Part shown: positions 1 to 6,485 of the stretch, in pieces
Numbering within the stretch: position 1 is the stretch's first letter
How the letters are laid out: every line of letters begins with the position of its first letter
Assembly: GCA_050999155.1 (NCBI GenBank)
Contig: JBPCPM010000070.1
Span: 1 to 11,628, forward strand
Direction of reading: 5' to 3'
DNA: 11,628 nucleotides
DNA from: JBPCPM01 sp050999155
GTDB lineage: Bacteria; Actinomycetota; Thermoleophilia; Solirubrobacterales; 70-9
Position numbers and translations under genes: made by a program
The notes under the pieces: model-generated
What the model was told of the DNA's origin: nothing
Databases searched by the model: none
What the model saw: only the letters and a program-made list of their open reading frames with translations

Positions 1-787
1 CGGGCACCCCGGCGAGCAGGTCAAGGGCATGGCGGCGGGCGTCCTGGGCCGCCGGGTCGGCGAGCGCGCCGGCCCGGTCCGGGTCGCGGGGGCGCGGGGA
101 CGCCAGGACGTCGAGCACCCGCGTCGGGCGCCGGTCGAGCACGGCGACGCGGTCGCACAGGTACAGGGCCTCTTCGATGTCGTGGGTGACGAACACGACG
201 GTGCGCCCGGCCTCGGCCAGGCGCGAGGCCAGCCACCGCTGCATCTCCCCGCGGGTGATGGCGTCCAGGGCGGCGAACGGCTCGTCGAGCAGCAGGACGG
301 GCTTGTCGGCCAGCAGCGTGCGCAGGAAGGCGACCCGCTGGCGCATGCCTCCGGACATCTCGCGGGGCCAGGCGTTCTCGAAGCTCGCCAGCCCGACCGC
401 CGCGAACCGCTCGGCCGCGTGGTCTCGGGCCTGCGCGCGGCCGATCCCCCGGTTGGTCAGGGCCAGCGCGGCGTTGTCGGCCGCGTCGAGCCAGGGCAGC
501 AGGCAGTCGCGCTGGGGCATCAGGGCACAGCGCCGCAGCCGTCGGTCGGCGCTCGTCGCGTCGCCGACGGAGATCTCGCCGCCCGCGGGCTCGGCGAGGC
601 CGCCGATCAGGTCGAGCAGCGTCGATTTCCCGCACCCCGAGGGCCCGACCAGCCCGAGGACCTCGCCGGCGCCGACCTCGCAGTGCAGCCCGTCAATGAC
701 GCTGAGCGCGCCGAAACGGTGCTCCACCGCTCGCAGCGCGACCGGAGGGGTGGGTGGGGAGGGGGTTTGGGTGCTCGTCGGCTTCAT
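1..787 (-). CDS. ABC transporter ATP-binding protein, probably thiamine/HMP uptake (3' end outside window)
   Basis: Nucleotide-binding subunit of an ABC importer of the nitrate/sulfonate/taurine-type family (SsuB/TauB/ThiZ relatives). 262 codons are visible and no stop is reached, so the C-terminus lies left of the window. Motifs in order: Walker A GPSGCGKST (residues 48-56), Q-loop in LMPQRD (Q92), signature MSGGM (144-148, a variant of LSGGQ), Walker B LLLDEP (165-170), D-loop ALD, and the H-switch VTHD (H202). All catalytic residues are present. The start is the ATG at 787, immediately after the AGGGAG that closes a TPP riboswitch. An in-frame ATG at 805 lies inside the aptamer and is unlikely. 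The riboswitch implies the substrate is thiamine or its pyrimidine precursor. Permease and binding-protein genes would be expected further left. The ATPase family call is secure; the substrate is inferred from the riboswitch. Confidence 0.93.
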   Translation of the reverse strand, partial: MKPTSTQTPSPPTPPVALRAVEHRFGALSVIDGLHCEVGAGEVLGLVGPSGCGKSTLLDLIGGLAEPAGGEISVGDATSADRRLRRCALMPQRDCLLPWLDAADNAALALTNRGIGRAQARDHAAERFAAVGLASFENAWPREMSGGMRQRVAFLRTLLADKPVLLLDEPFAALDAITRGEMQRWLASRLAEAGRTVVFVTHDIEEALYLCDRVAVLDRRPTRVLDVLASPRPRDPDRAGALADPAAQDARRHALDLLAGVP

Positions 788-893
788 GCTCCCTGACGCG
801 CGCATTACCGCACAGGTTCGAAGGGTCAGCGCCGGTGGCTGTGCCGAAGGCGCTCTCTCAGCCCGCTGTCCCGCGAGCTCCCCTGGGGACCGG
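788..893 (-). promoter_or_regulatory. TPP riboswitch (THI element)
   Basis: Read on the minus strand, the leader of the ABC ATPase gene carries the hallmarks of the TPP aptamer in the right order: GGGGAGC (877-883), CUGAGA (856-861), the long conserved block ACCCUUCGAACCUG (813-826), GGUAAU (804-809), and the closing CAGGGA (around 790-795). The variable P3a arm is a perfect six-pair stem (849-854 with 828-833). CCUG/CAGG forms P4, and UGCG/CGCG around the UAAU loop forms P5. The outermost P1 stem is not clear, so the 5' boundary is approximate. The AGGGAG at the 3' end is also the only Shine-Dalgarno candidate for the ATG at 787. Ligand binding would therefore hide the ribosome site, a translational off switch. 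Confidence 0.93.
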
Positions 894-894
894 G

Positions 895-900
895 AGTGTA
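895..900 (-). promoter_or_regulatory. Candidate -10 box for the TPP riboswitch transcript
   Basis: TACACT on the minus strand matches TANNNT and would start transcription near 888, just before the aptamer core. No convincing -35 box is visible. If this is the true promoter, the CTCCC segment at 892-896 cannot be part of the aptamer P1 stem. Confidence 0.35.
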
Positions 901-919
901 CTGGCCGGGGTGTGTCGCC

Positions 920-1534
920 TCAGCGGCTGGAGGCCGACGAGTCGAGCAGCGATCGGCTTTCGACGACCGAGCACGCGAGGTCGACCACACGCCGTCGCTG
1001 CTGGCGGGACTCGCCGCGCAGCATCTCGAAGGCCTCGCCCGAGCCCACCCCGTGACGCTCCATCAGGATCCCCTTGGCCTGCTCGATCATGGCCCGGCGC
1101 TCCATCGCGCTCGAGATCTGGTCGCGTTCGCGGATCAGCGAGGTCAGCTGCTGCTGGCGCTCGCGCGCCAGGTCGAGGCCGCTGCGCAGGGCGGAGCTGT
1201 CCTCGGGGGACACGAAGGCGGTGACGCCCGCCGCGATCGCCTTGTTCACGAACTCCGGCCGGTGCTCCCCGAGCATGGCCACGACCGGCGCCTCGGCCAC
1301 CTCGTTGAGCTCGACGATCATCTCCAGGGCGTGCGCGAGGTCGTGGTGGACCACGAGCAGCGACACGTCGGGCGGGTCGTTGACGATGTCGTTGGCCGCC
1401 TCCATCGGGGCGACGGCCAGCGCGGTGACGTCATGGCCCAGCTCGCGCACGAGAGTGGCGACGCGCTCGAGCTCGTCCTTGTCCTCGTTGGCGAGCATGA
1501 CCTTCAGGGGTCCGGACGTGTCGGGATTCGCCAT
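920..1534 (-). CDS. ANTAR-domain RNA-binding response regulator with degenerate receiver
   Basis: 204 residues. The N-terminal part (about 10-122) has the fold pattern of a response-regulator receiver. Residues 125-150 look like a linking helix or coiled coil. About 137-192 is an ANTAR domain, recognised from AMIEQAKGILMERHG and the following AFEMLR. ANTAR proteins bind paired RNA hairpins and prevent transcription termination. The receiver keeps an acidic pair (E17, D18), but the phospho-acceptor position after the third strand is V61. The conserved Thr/Ser is L88 and the conserved Lys is S109, so phosphorylation is unlikely. Activity may be set by dimerisation or a partner instead. The ATG at 1534 has no Shine-Dalgarno; a TATATT box lies 9 nt upstream, suggesting a leaderless mRNA. 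The gene is separated by 62 bp from the upstream VWA gene on the same strand. Confidence 0.9.
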   Translation of the reverse strand: MANPDTSGPLKVMLANEDKDELERVATLVRELGHDVTALAVAPMEAANDIVNDPPDVSLLVVHHDLAHALEMIVELNEVAEAPVVAMLGEHRPEFVNKAIAAGVTAFVSPEDSSALRSGLDLARERQQQLTSLIRERDQISSAMERRAMIEQAKGILMERHGVGSGEAFEMLRGESRQQRRRVVDLACSVVESRSLLDSSASSR

Positions 1535-1543
1535 GGTGCAGGG

Positions 1544-1549
1544 AATATA
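1544..1549 (-). promoter_or_regulatory. Candidate -10 box (TATATT) for the ANTAR gene
   Basis: TATATT on the minus strand stands out in a very GC-rich background and ends 9 nt before the ATG at 1534. It would give a 5' leader of about three nucleotides or fewer. No canonical -35 is seen at the expected distance. Confidence 0.5.
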
Positions 1550-1596
1550 CGAGCCCTTTGGCCGTTCTGGGCCACGAGGGCCCGTCGGGGTGGCCC

Positions 1597-3030
1597 CTAC
1601 CGGGGCTGGGGTTCGGGCGCCTGGCCGGCGAGCAGGCCGACGAACTGCTCGAGGTGCTGGGTCGTCCAGCACTCGAAGACGCCATCGACGAACGGCTCGT
1701 ACGCGGAGATCACAGAGTCGCCGTAGTTCCAGTACAGCCGCGGCTCGGGATTGAGCCAGAACGTCCGCCCGGCGCGGGCGGTGACCGCACCCAGCGCGGG
1801 GGCGTGGGGGGCGCGGCCGTTGGTTCGGGCGTCGCCGAGGACGATGATCGTGGACCGCGGGCCGAGGTCGCGAGCGACCTGCTCTCCGAACTCCAGCCAC
1901 ACCCGGCCGTAGTCCGTGTAGCCGGACACATCGGCCACCCCGCCGTCGGAGGAGATCTTGCGCGAGATCTCGGTGAAGTCCCGCTCGCGGGCGAAAACCT
2001 CGGTGACCTCCGAGATCCGCTCGATGAACACGAAGCTGCGCAGCTTGCGGAAGGCGTCGTGGAGCGCGTGCAGCACCGAGAGGAAGAACAGGCTGGCCGA
2101 CGTGACCGAGGTCGAGACGTCGCACAGGACGAAGATCTCGGGCCGGCGGGGGCGGCGGGGGCGGTAGCGAAGCCGCAGAGGCACGCCGCCGGTCTCCAAC
2201 GCGGTGCGCATGGTCCGCCGGACGTCGACGACGGAGCTGTGCCGGCGCCCCCGGTGCTCGTGGCCGACGGTGGCCAGGCGGCGCTTGAGCATCTTCACCG
2301 AGCGGTGGACGGCCGCGAGGTCCTGCGCCGGGTTGCTGGGCAGCGCCCGGTCGAGGTCGGCCAGGGGGCGGGCCGGAGGCAGCGTCCCGGTGCGCTCGAT
2401 CAGGCGCCGCTCGAGCTCCCGGCGCAGGTGACGCTCGAAGGCGTTGATCGACTCGCGGTCCAGCGTCGGGCCCTCGTCGGGATCCGGCTCGTCGTCGCGG
2501 CGCCCGGCATGGGTCTGGAGGCCGAGCGCGCGGCGGATCCGCTGCACGTCGACGCCGACGACGCCGACGCCCTCGCCCTGGCGGCCGAGAGCGGCGACGG
2601 CCAGCCGTGCGAGATCGCGCATCTGGGGGTCGGTGCCCTCGGCGACGGCTTCGCGCACCGCCTGGGCCAGGGCCTCGAGATCGATGTCCTGCTCGTCGCC
2701 CGGCGTGGCCCCCGCCTCGGCTTCGGTGGCCGCGAGGTCCTGGCGGATCGCCTCGGCCTCCGCCGCGCGAAAGAAGAACCGGCCGAACACGAGGTCGAAC
2801 ACGCGCCGGTCCTCCGGCGACTTGGCCAGCGTGGCGGCCAGCGCCTCGCGGAACGCCGTCTCCGAGCTCCAGGTCACCGACGATGTCGCTTCGAGCGCGT
2901 CGAGGATCTCCGACGTGCCGACCCGCAGGCCCTCCTCGCGCAGGGCCCCGACGAGCTCCAGCAGGCGGGCGGTGAGGCCTGGGGGTCCGGCCTCGGGCAC
3001 CGACCCGAACGGCCCGGGGCCCGGGCTCAT
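1597..3030 (-). CDS. CoxE-type VWA domain protein
   Basis: 477 residues. The C-terminal half is a von Willebrand factor A domain of the CoxE kind, with a complete metal-ion-dependent adhesion site: DVSTS (D304, S306, S308), T372 in SGYTDYG, and D400 in VLGDAR. The N-terminal 290 residues are helical and charged, with an acidic stretch around 180-187 and a basic PRRPRRP segment just before the VWA domain (291-297). In characterised systems such a protein works with a MoxR AAA+ ATPase to remodel or load metal into a target enzyme, for example CO dehydrogenase maturation by CoxD/CoxE. The start ATG at 3030 overlaps the stop of the MoxR gene in an ATGA junction, so the two are translationally coupled. 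No molybdenum hydroxylase gene is visible here, so the client is unknown. Confidence 0.92.
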   Translation of the reverse strand: MSPGPGPFGSVPEAGPPGLTARLLELVGALREEGLRVGTSEILDALEATSSVTWSSETAFREALAATLAKSPEDRRVFDLVFGRFFFRAAEAEAIRQDLAATEAEAGATPGDEQDIDLEALAQAVREAVAEGTDPQMRDLARLAVAALGRQGEGVGVVGVDVQRIRRALGLQTHAGRRDDEPDPDEGPTLDRESINAFERHLRRELERRLIERTGTLPPARPLADLDRALPSNPAQDLAAVHRSVKMLKRRLATVGHEHRGRRHSSVVDVRRTMRTALETGGVPLRLRYRPRRPRRPEIFVLCDVSTSVTSASLFFLSVLHALHDAFRKLRSFVFIERISEVTEVFARERDFTEISRKISSDGGVADVSGYTDYGRVWLEFGEQVARDLGPRSTIIVLGDARTNGRAPHAPALGAVTARAGRTFWLNPEPRLYWNYGDSVISAYEPFVDGVFECWTTQHLEQFVGLLAGQAPEPQPR

Positions 3031-3956
3031 TTCCCGTCGACGCCCAGCCTGGACCGGGCCTCGAGCGAGACCCCGACCCGCTGGGCCACGAGCTCGAGGT
3101 CGGTCTGGTGCTTGATCAGGATGCCGAGCGTCTTGGTGAACGTTTCGCGGTCGATGTCCTGGGCGCCGATCAGCAGCAGCGTGCGCGCCCAGTCGATGGA
3201 CTCGGCGATGCTCGGCGCCTTGTGCAGGTCGAGCGCCCGAATCTCGTGCACCACCTCGAGCATCCGGCGGGCAAGCCGCTCGTCCATCTCGGGCGTGTGC
3301 AGGCGGACGATCTCCAGCTCGCGCTCGAGGTCGGGGTAGTCGATCCACAGGTACAGGCAGCGGCGCTTGAGCGCCTCGGTCAGCTCCCGGGCGTTGTTGG
3401 ACGTCAAGAAGACGATCGGCTCCGAGCGTGCGGCGATCGGGCCGAGCTCGGGGATCGAGATCTGGAACTCCGAGAGGACCTCGAGCAGCATCGCCTCGAA
3501 CTCCTGGTCGGTCTTGTCGATCTCGTCGATCAGCAACACCACGGGCTCGGGGCTGGCGATGGCCTGCAACAACGGCCGGGCAAGCAGGAACTCCTCGGCG
3601 AAGATGTCGTCATGGACCGAGCTCCAGCCGTCGCGGTCGTCCCCGCCGGCCTGGATGCGCAGCAGCTGCTTGCGGTAGTTCCACTCGTACAGCGCCTTGG
3701 CCTCATCGAGGCCCTCGTAGCACTGCAACCGCACCAGCGGCCGGCCCGTGGCCCGGGCGGTCGCCTTCGCGAGCTCGGTCTTTCCCACCCCGGCCGGGCC
3801 CTCGACGAGCACCGGCTTGCCCAGGCGCTGGGCGAGGAAGCAGACCAGCGCGGAGGCGTCGTCAGCGAGATAGCCGGCGCCGGCGAGGGCGCTGGCCACC
3901 ACCTCGGCCGAGGCGGGTGGAGCGGATGCGGCGGGCGTCGACACCGTCTCGATCAT
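3027..3956 (-). CDS. MoxR-family AAA+ ATPase (CoxD-like)
   Basis: 309 residues, usual for the family. Walker A is GPAGVGKTE (53-61), Walker B is VVLLIDEID (139-147), sensor 1 is FLTSNNAR (183-190), an arginine-finger candidate lies in LKRRC (196-200), and the sensor-2 helix is PSIAESIDWARTLL (248-261). The last motif resembles the CoxD/APE2220 branch of MoxR proteins. These hexameric ATPases act as chaperones with a VWA partner, which is the next gene with a 4-nt ATGA overlap. The start is the ATG at 3956. I see no good Shine-Dalgarno and no clear -10 box on this strand. The gene diverges from a small membrane-protein gene with only 11 bp between the start codons. Family call secure; biological target unknown. 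Confidence 0.93.
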   Translation of the reverse strand: MIETVSTPAASAPPASAEVVASALAGAGYLADDASALVCFLAQRLGKPVLVEGPAGVGKTELAKATARATGRPLVRLQCYEGLDEAKALYEWNYRKQLLRIQAGGDDRDGWSSVHDDIFAEEFLLARPLLQAIASPEPVVLLIDEIDKTDQEFEAMLLEVLSEFQISIPELGPIAARSEPIVFLTSNNARELTEALKRRCLYLWIDYPDLERELEIVRLHTPEMDERLARRMLEVVHEIRALDLHKAPSIAESIDWARTLLLIGAQDIDRETFTKTLGILIKHQTDLELVAQRVGVSLEARSRLGVDGK

Positions 3957-3959
3957 ACT
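3954..3959 (+). promoter_or_regulatory. Candidate -10 box (CATACT) for the small membrane protein gene
   Basis: CATACT ends 8 nt before the GTG at 3968, consistent with near-leaderless transcription. It supports GTG 3968 over the downstream ATG 3986. The box overlaps the first codon of the divergent moxR-like gene, so the two transcription units would interfere at this point. Confidence 0.35.
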
Positions 3960-3967
3960 TGCGGCCC

Positions 3968-4216
3968 GTGTCTGTTCTCGCCGTCATGCCCGCACCGGCC
4001 ACGCTGCTCGAGGCCCTGCCGCTCGCCCTGTTGCCCGAAGGGGCCGCCTTCTACGCGGGCCTGATGGCGTTCGGCTTTCTCGTGGGGGTCTACGGGCACG
4101 TGATCAAGGTGCAGGCGCTTGTCATCCTGGGGATCGTGCTGATCTTCGCCGCGGTGGTGGCCTTTCCGATCGTCGCGCGGGTCTTCGACGGCGGCTCGGC
4201 GATCCCGCCGGGCTGA
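3968..4216 (+). CDS. Small two-helix membrane protein, function unknown
   Basis: 82 residues from GTG 3968, or 76 from ATG 3986. Two hydrophobic segments (about 26-46 and 48-70) are separated by a short turn containing H44 and K47, giving a helical hairpin in the cytoplasmic membrane. The C-terminus ends in a short Gly/Pro-rich tail. There is no recognisable enzymatic motif. It is transcribed divergently from the MoxR/VWA pair, and the start codons are 11 bp apart, so shared regulation is possible but not shown. Evidence that it is real: strong membrane pattern, an open frame filling the gap exactly, and a plausible -10 box. I do not recognise a named family. Confidence 0.72.
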   Translation: MSVLAVMPAPATLLEALPLALLPEGAAFYAGLMAFGFLVGVYGHVIKVQALVILGIVLIFAAVVAFPIVARVFDGGSAIPPG

Positions 4217-4281
4217 GCGGCGCCGCTGCCGGGCGAGGCGGCTGGGGACCGGACCCGGTTGCTCGGGTGCCCGGGCGGTGC

Positions 4282-4286
4282 GAGGA
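4282..4286 (+). promoter_or_regulatory. Ribosome binding site of the PPK2 gene
   Basis: GAGGA sits 7 nt before ATG 4294 and fixes that start over the in-frame GTG at 4267. It contrasts with several neighbouring genes that have no Shine-Dalgarno. Confidence 0.65.
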
Positions 4287-4293
4287 TCGGTCG

Positions 4294-5064
4294 ATGGCGA
4301 CGCTCGAATCGGCGGATCTCAGCCTCCACGTCGACAAGAAGACCGAGCGCAAGCGGCTCGACGCGCTCCAGCCGCGACTCGCCGCGTTGCGGCTCGCCCT
4401 TGGCGGCCAGCTCGACGGCTACGAGCCGGGTCCGCCCGTCTGCGTCGTGTTCGAGGGCTGGGACGCCTCGGGCAAGGGCGGCACGATCAAGCGGATGGTC
4501 GCGCCGCTCGATCCGCGGCACGTCCGCGTGACGCAGATCGCGGCGCCGACCGCCGACGAGGCCCGCCACCACTTCCTGTGGCGGTTCTGGCCGGCCCTGC
4601 CGGGCTGGGGAGGAATGACCATCTTTGATCGCTCTTGGTACGGCCGCGTCCTGGTGGAACGGGTGGAGGGCTTCGCCTCTCCCGAGCAGTGGGAGCGCGC
4701 CTACGAGGAGATCGTCGAATTCGAGACGACCCTGGCCGCCGAGGGCATGATCATCTGCAAGCTGTGGCTCCACGTCTCGCCCGAAGAGCAGCTGGCCCGA
4801 TTCCGCCACCGTGAGAACAAGCCGCTGAAGCACTGGAAGCTCACCGATGAGGACTGGCGCAACCGGGGCCGCCGTCCGGACTACGAAACCGCCGTCGAGG
4901 AGATGCTCGGCCGCACCGACCACGAGGCCGGCCCGTGGCACGTGATTCCGGCCGACTCCAAGCGCCACGCGCGGATCGCCTGCATCGAGACCGTGATCGC
5001 GGCCATCGAGGCGGGCATGGGCCGCCACGGCATCGAACCCCCGGATATCTCCGAGGACGACTAG
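4294..5064 (+). CDS. ppk2: Polyphosphate kinase 2 family (PPK2) phosphotransferase
   Basis: 256 residues, a single PPK2 domain, which transfers phosphate between polyphosphate and nucleotides in the cytoplasm. Walker A is FEGWDASGKGG (53-63). Walker B and the lid start at IFDRSWYGR (110-118), followed by VLVERVEGF, and a KLWLHVSPEEQLARF block lies at 156-170. The wording around Walker A and the APT..EARHHFLWRFW stretch (84-99) resembles PAP-like, class II PPK2 proteins that phosphorylate AMP better than it resembles class I (ADP/GDP) or class III enzymes. The class assignment is tentative because it rests on remembered motifs. The gene stands alone between a small membrane protein (77 bp upstream) and a long inverted repeat downstream. 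An N-terminal extension of about 45 residues is helical and charged. Confidence 0.93.
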   Translation: MATLESADLSLHVDKKTERKRLDALQPRLAALRLALGGQLDGYEPGPPVCVVFEGWDASGKGGTIKRMVAPLDPRHVRVTQIAAPTADEARHHFLWRFWPALPGWGGMTIFDRSWYGRVLVERVEGFASPEQWERAYEEIVEFETTLAAEGMIICKLWLHVSPEEQLARFRHRENKPLKHWKLTDEDWRNRGRRPDYETAVEEMLGRTDHEAGPWHVIPADSKRHARIACIETVIAAIEAGMGRHGIEPPDISEDD

Positions 5065-5070
5065 CCCGGG

Positions 5071-5136
5071 CCCCCACCCGCTCGCTGAACGATCGGTGCT
5101 GCCAGAGCGCGGAGAATCGTTCAGCGAGCGTGGGGG
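5071..5136 (+). terminator. Strong inverted repeat after the PPK2 gene (terminator or operator)
   Basis: A perfect 14-bp inverted repeat (5080-5093 with 5116-5129) is extended outward by CCCCCAC/GTGGGGG (5071-5077 with 5130-5136) across a two-base bulge. The loop is 22 nt (5094-5115). It starts 6 bp after the PPK2 stop, which fits a terminator for that gene. There is no T-tract, and the loop is longer than usual for an intrinsic terminator. It ends 22 bp before a candidate -10 box of the next gene, so an operator role is also possible. Confidence 0.55.
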
Positions 5137-5158
5137 TGGTGGGGCGCGCCGCCGGGGA

Positions 5159-5164
5159 TACGAT
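5159..5164 (+). promoter_or_regulatory. Candidate -10 box (TACGAT) for the enoyl-CoA hydratase gene
   Basis: TACGAT ends 9 nt before ATG 5174, which itself has no Shine-Dalgarno. This fits leaderless or near-leaderless transcription starting downstream of the large inverted repeat. No clear -35. Confidence 0.4.
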
Positions 5165-5173
5165 GCGTCGCGG

Positions 5174-5938
5174 ATGAGCGAGCCCGTCCACACCGAGCGC
5201 CGCGACCACGCCCTGGTCATCACCATCGATCGCCCCGAGGCGCGCAACGCGGTCAACGCCGCCGTGGCCGAGGGCATCGCCGCGGCCGTCGCCGAGCTCG
5301 ACGGCGATCCGCAGCTGCGGGCCGGCGTGATCACCGGCGCGGGGGGCACGTTCTGCGCCGGCATGGACCTCAAGGCCTTCGTCGAGGGTGAACGTCCCTA
5401 CGCCGGAGACCGGGGGTTTGCCGGGATCTGCCAGCGCCCACCCGACACGCCGCTGATCGCCGCCGTCGAGGGGTACGCCCTGGCCGGCGGGTTCGAGGTC
5501 GCGCTGTCCTGCGATCTCGTGGTTGCCGCCTCGGACGCGTCGTTCGGGATCCCCGAGGTCCAGCGCGGCCTCGTCGCCGCGGCGGGCGCGCTGTTGCGCC
5601 TGCCCCGCCGCATCCCCTACCACCAGGCGATGGAGCTGGCCCTGACCGGGGAGCGGATCACCGCCGCGCGGGCCGCCGAGCTGGGCGTGGTCAACCGCAT
5701 CACCGACCCCGGCGGCGCGCTGGAGGCGGCCCTGGAGCTGGCCGCGACCGTTGCGGCCAACGCCCCGCTGGCCGTGGAGGCGTCCAAGCAGATCGTCCGC
5801 CACGCCCAGGACTGGGAGGGAGACGAGGCGTGGGAGCGTCAAGGGGAGATCGCCGGGCCCGTCTTCGTCTCCGACGACGCCCGCGAGGGAGCCAAGGCGT
5901 TCGCCGAAAAGCGCGACCCCGAGTGGTCGGGAAGCTAG
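5174..5938 (+). CDS. Enoyl-CoA hydratase/isomerase (crotonase) family protein
   Basis: 254 residues, the normal length for a single-domain crotonase. The N-terminal signature DRPEARNAVNAA (19-30) is followed by the first oxyanion-hole segment FCAGMDLKAF (60-69) and the second around EGYALAGGFEVALSCDL (99-115). Both catalytic glutamates of the hydratase mechanism are conserved with the canonical spacing of 20 residues: E108 in GGFE and E128 in IPE. It should therefore hydrate a 2-enoyl-CoA in fatty-acid or side-chain beta-oxidation in the cytoplasm. The exact acyl chain cannot be read from sequence. No thiolase, dehydrogenase or ligase gene lies next to it, so it appears to be a solitary gene with its own promoter. 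Start ATG 5174 is preferred because the N-terminus matches the family and a -10-like box lies just upstream. Confidence 0.92.
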   Translation: MSEPVHTERRDHALVITIDRPEARNAVNAAVAEGIAAAVAELDGDPQLRAGVITGAGGTFCAGMDLKAFVEGERPYAGDRGFAGICQRPPDTPLIAAVEGYALAGGFEVALSCDLVVAASDASFGIPEVQRGLVAAAGALLRLPRRIPYHQAMELALTGERITAARAAELGVVNRITDPGGALEAALELAATVAANAPLAVEASKQIVRHAQDWEGDEAWERQGEIAGPVFVSDDAREGAKAFAEKRDPEWSGS

Positions 5939-5941
5939 ACG

Positions 5942-5995
5942 GGCCCCCGGGCGTTCGCCGGGTGAGGGCCTGCAGCCGGCTCGGCCGGGCCGCTG
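5942..5995. terminator. Candidate bidirectional terminator between convergent genes
   Basis: The 76-bp gap between the convergent hydratase and EVE genes holds two GC-rich hairpins. The first (5942-5970) pairs GGCCC-CCGG with CCGG-GGGCC around a short loop, with a 4-nt bulge. The second (5973-5995) pairs CAGC-GGC with GCC-GCTG with one bulged base. No T-tracts are present, so function is inferred from position. Confidence 0.35.
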
Positions 5996-6014
5996 GCGTA
6001 GGAGGGCTGCCGGA

Positions 6015-6467
6015 TCAACGCGCGGCCGGGGCGCCGGCGATCTCGCGGTGCAGCAGGGCCCGGTCGCCCTCGCCCACCGTGCGCAGCTGCCCCTGGAAGG
6101 CGAGGTGCCAGTGCTCGCGCGGCCACTTGTCGACGTGCTCGAGCTCGCCGAGCAGGTCCTCGGCCGGGACGAAATCCTGCTCGTCGAGCACCGCGACCGG
6201 TTCGCCGGACACACGCCACGGGTAGTCCTCGGGCTTCTTTTTCTTGCCCTGCGGCCAGATCGGCGTCCGGTCCTCGAAGACCTCGGACGTGACCCGGGCG
6301 ATCCCGCCGAACGCCTGCACGCCGGTGACGTAGAAGACGATGTCGTCGCCGATCTCCATCTCCTCGGCCTGGCGGCGGCGCCGCTCCTTGAACCCGATCA
6401 CGTCGAAGCCCCGCTCGACGTTGATCAGGAAGTTCTCCAGCGACCCGGTGAGGATCCACGTGGCCAT
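6015..6467 (-). CDS. EVE domain protein
   Basis: 150 residues, essentially one EVE domain of the PUA-like fold. The N-terminal ATWILTGSLENF (2-13) provides the first strand. GDDIVFYVTGVQAFGGIARV (40-59) is the central EVE strand pair that forms the binding pocket, and WPREHWHLAFQGQLRTV (115-131) lies in the C-terminal part. A basic KKKK patch is at 75-78. EVE domains bind modified bases in DNA or RNA, and some occur beside restriction or defence genes. No such genes are visible here, so the natural ligand is unknown. Start ATG 6467 has a TAGGAT box ending 6 nt upstream, which would place transcription start at or next to the A of the ATG. It converges with the hydratase gene. Confidence 0.9.
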   Translation of the reverse strand: MATWILTGSLENFLINVERGFDVIGFKERRRRQAEEMEIGDDIVFYVTGVQAFGGIARVTSEVFEDRTPIWPQGKKKKPEDYPWRVSGEPVAVLDEQDFVPAEDLLGELEHVDKWPREHWHLAFQGQLRTVGEGDRALLHREIAGAPAAR

Positions 6468-6473
6468 GGGCGG

Positions 6474-6479
6474 ATCCTA
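6474..6479 (-). promoter_or_regulatory. Candidate -10 box (TAGGAT) for the EVE gene
   Basis: TAGGAT on the minus strand ends 6 nt before ATG 6467, the spacing expected for a fully leaderless mRNA. It abuts the foot of the long imperfect hairpin at 6486-6600. Confidence 0.45.
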
Positions 6480-6485
6480 CTGCCC

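Noticed and set aside
785..805. In-frame ATG at 805 as start of the ABC ATPase gene
   Set aside because: It is part of the conserved UAAU loop of the TPP aptamer and has no ribosome site.
920..2125. A 401-codon reading of the ANTAR gene with a long N-terminal extension
   Set aside because: The extension is an out-of-frame shadow of the VWA gene. The real N-terminus starts at ATG 1534, just after a TATATT box.
1558..3339. A 593-codon plus-strand open frame
   Set aside because: It lies antisense to the MoxR and VWA genes, whose motifs are intact on the minus strand. High GC keeps the opposite frames open.
4090..5373. A 427-codon minus-strand open frame
   Set aside because: Antisense to the PPK2 gene and the start of the hydratase gene; no recognisable protein features.
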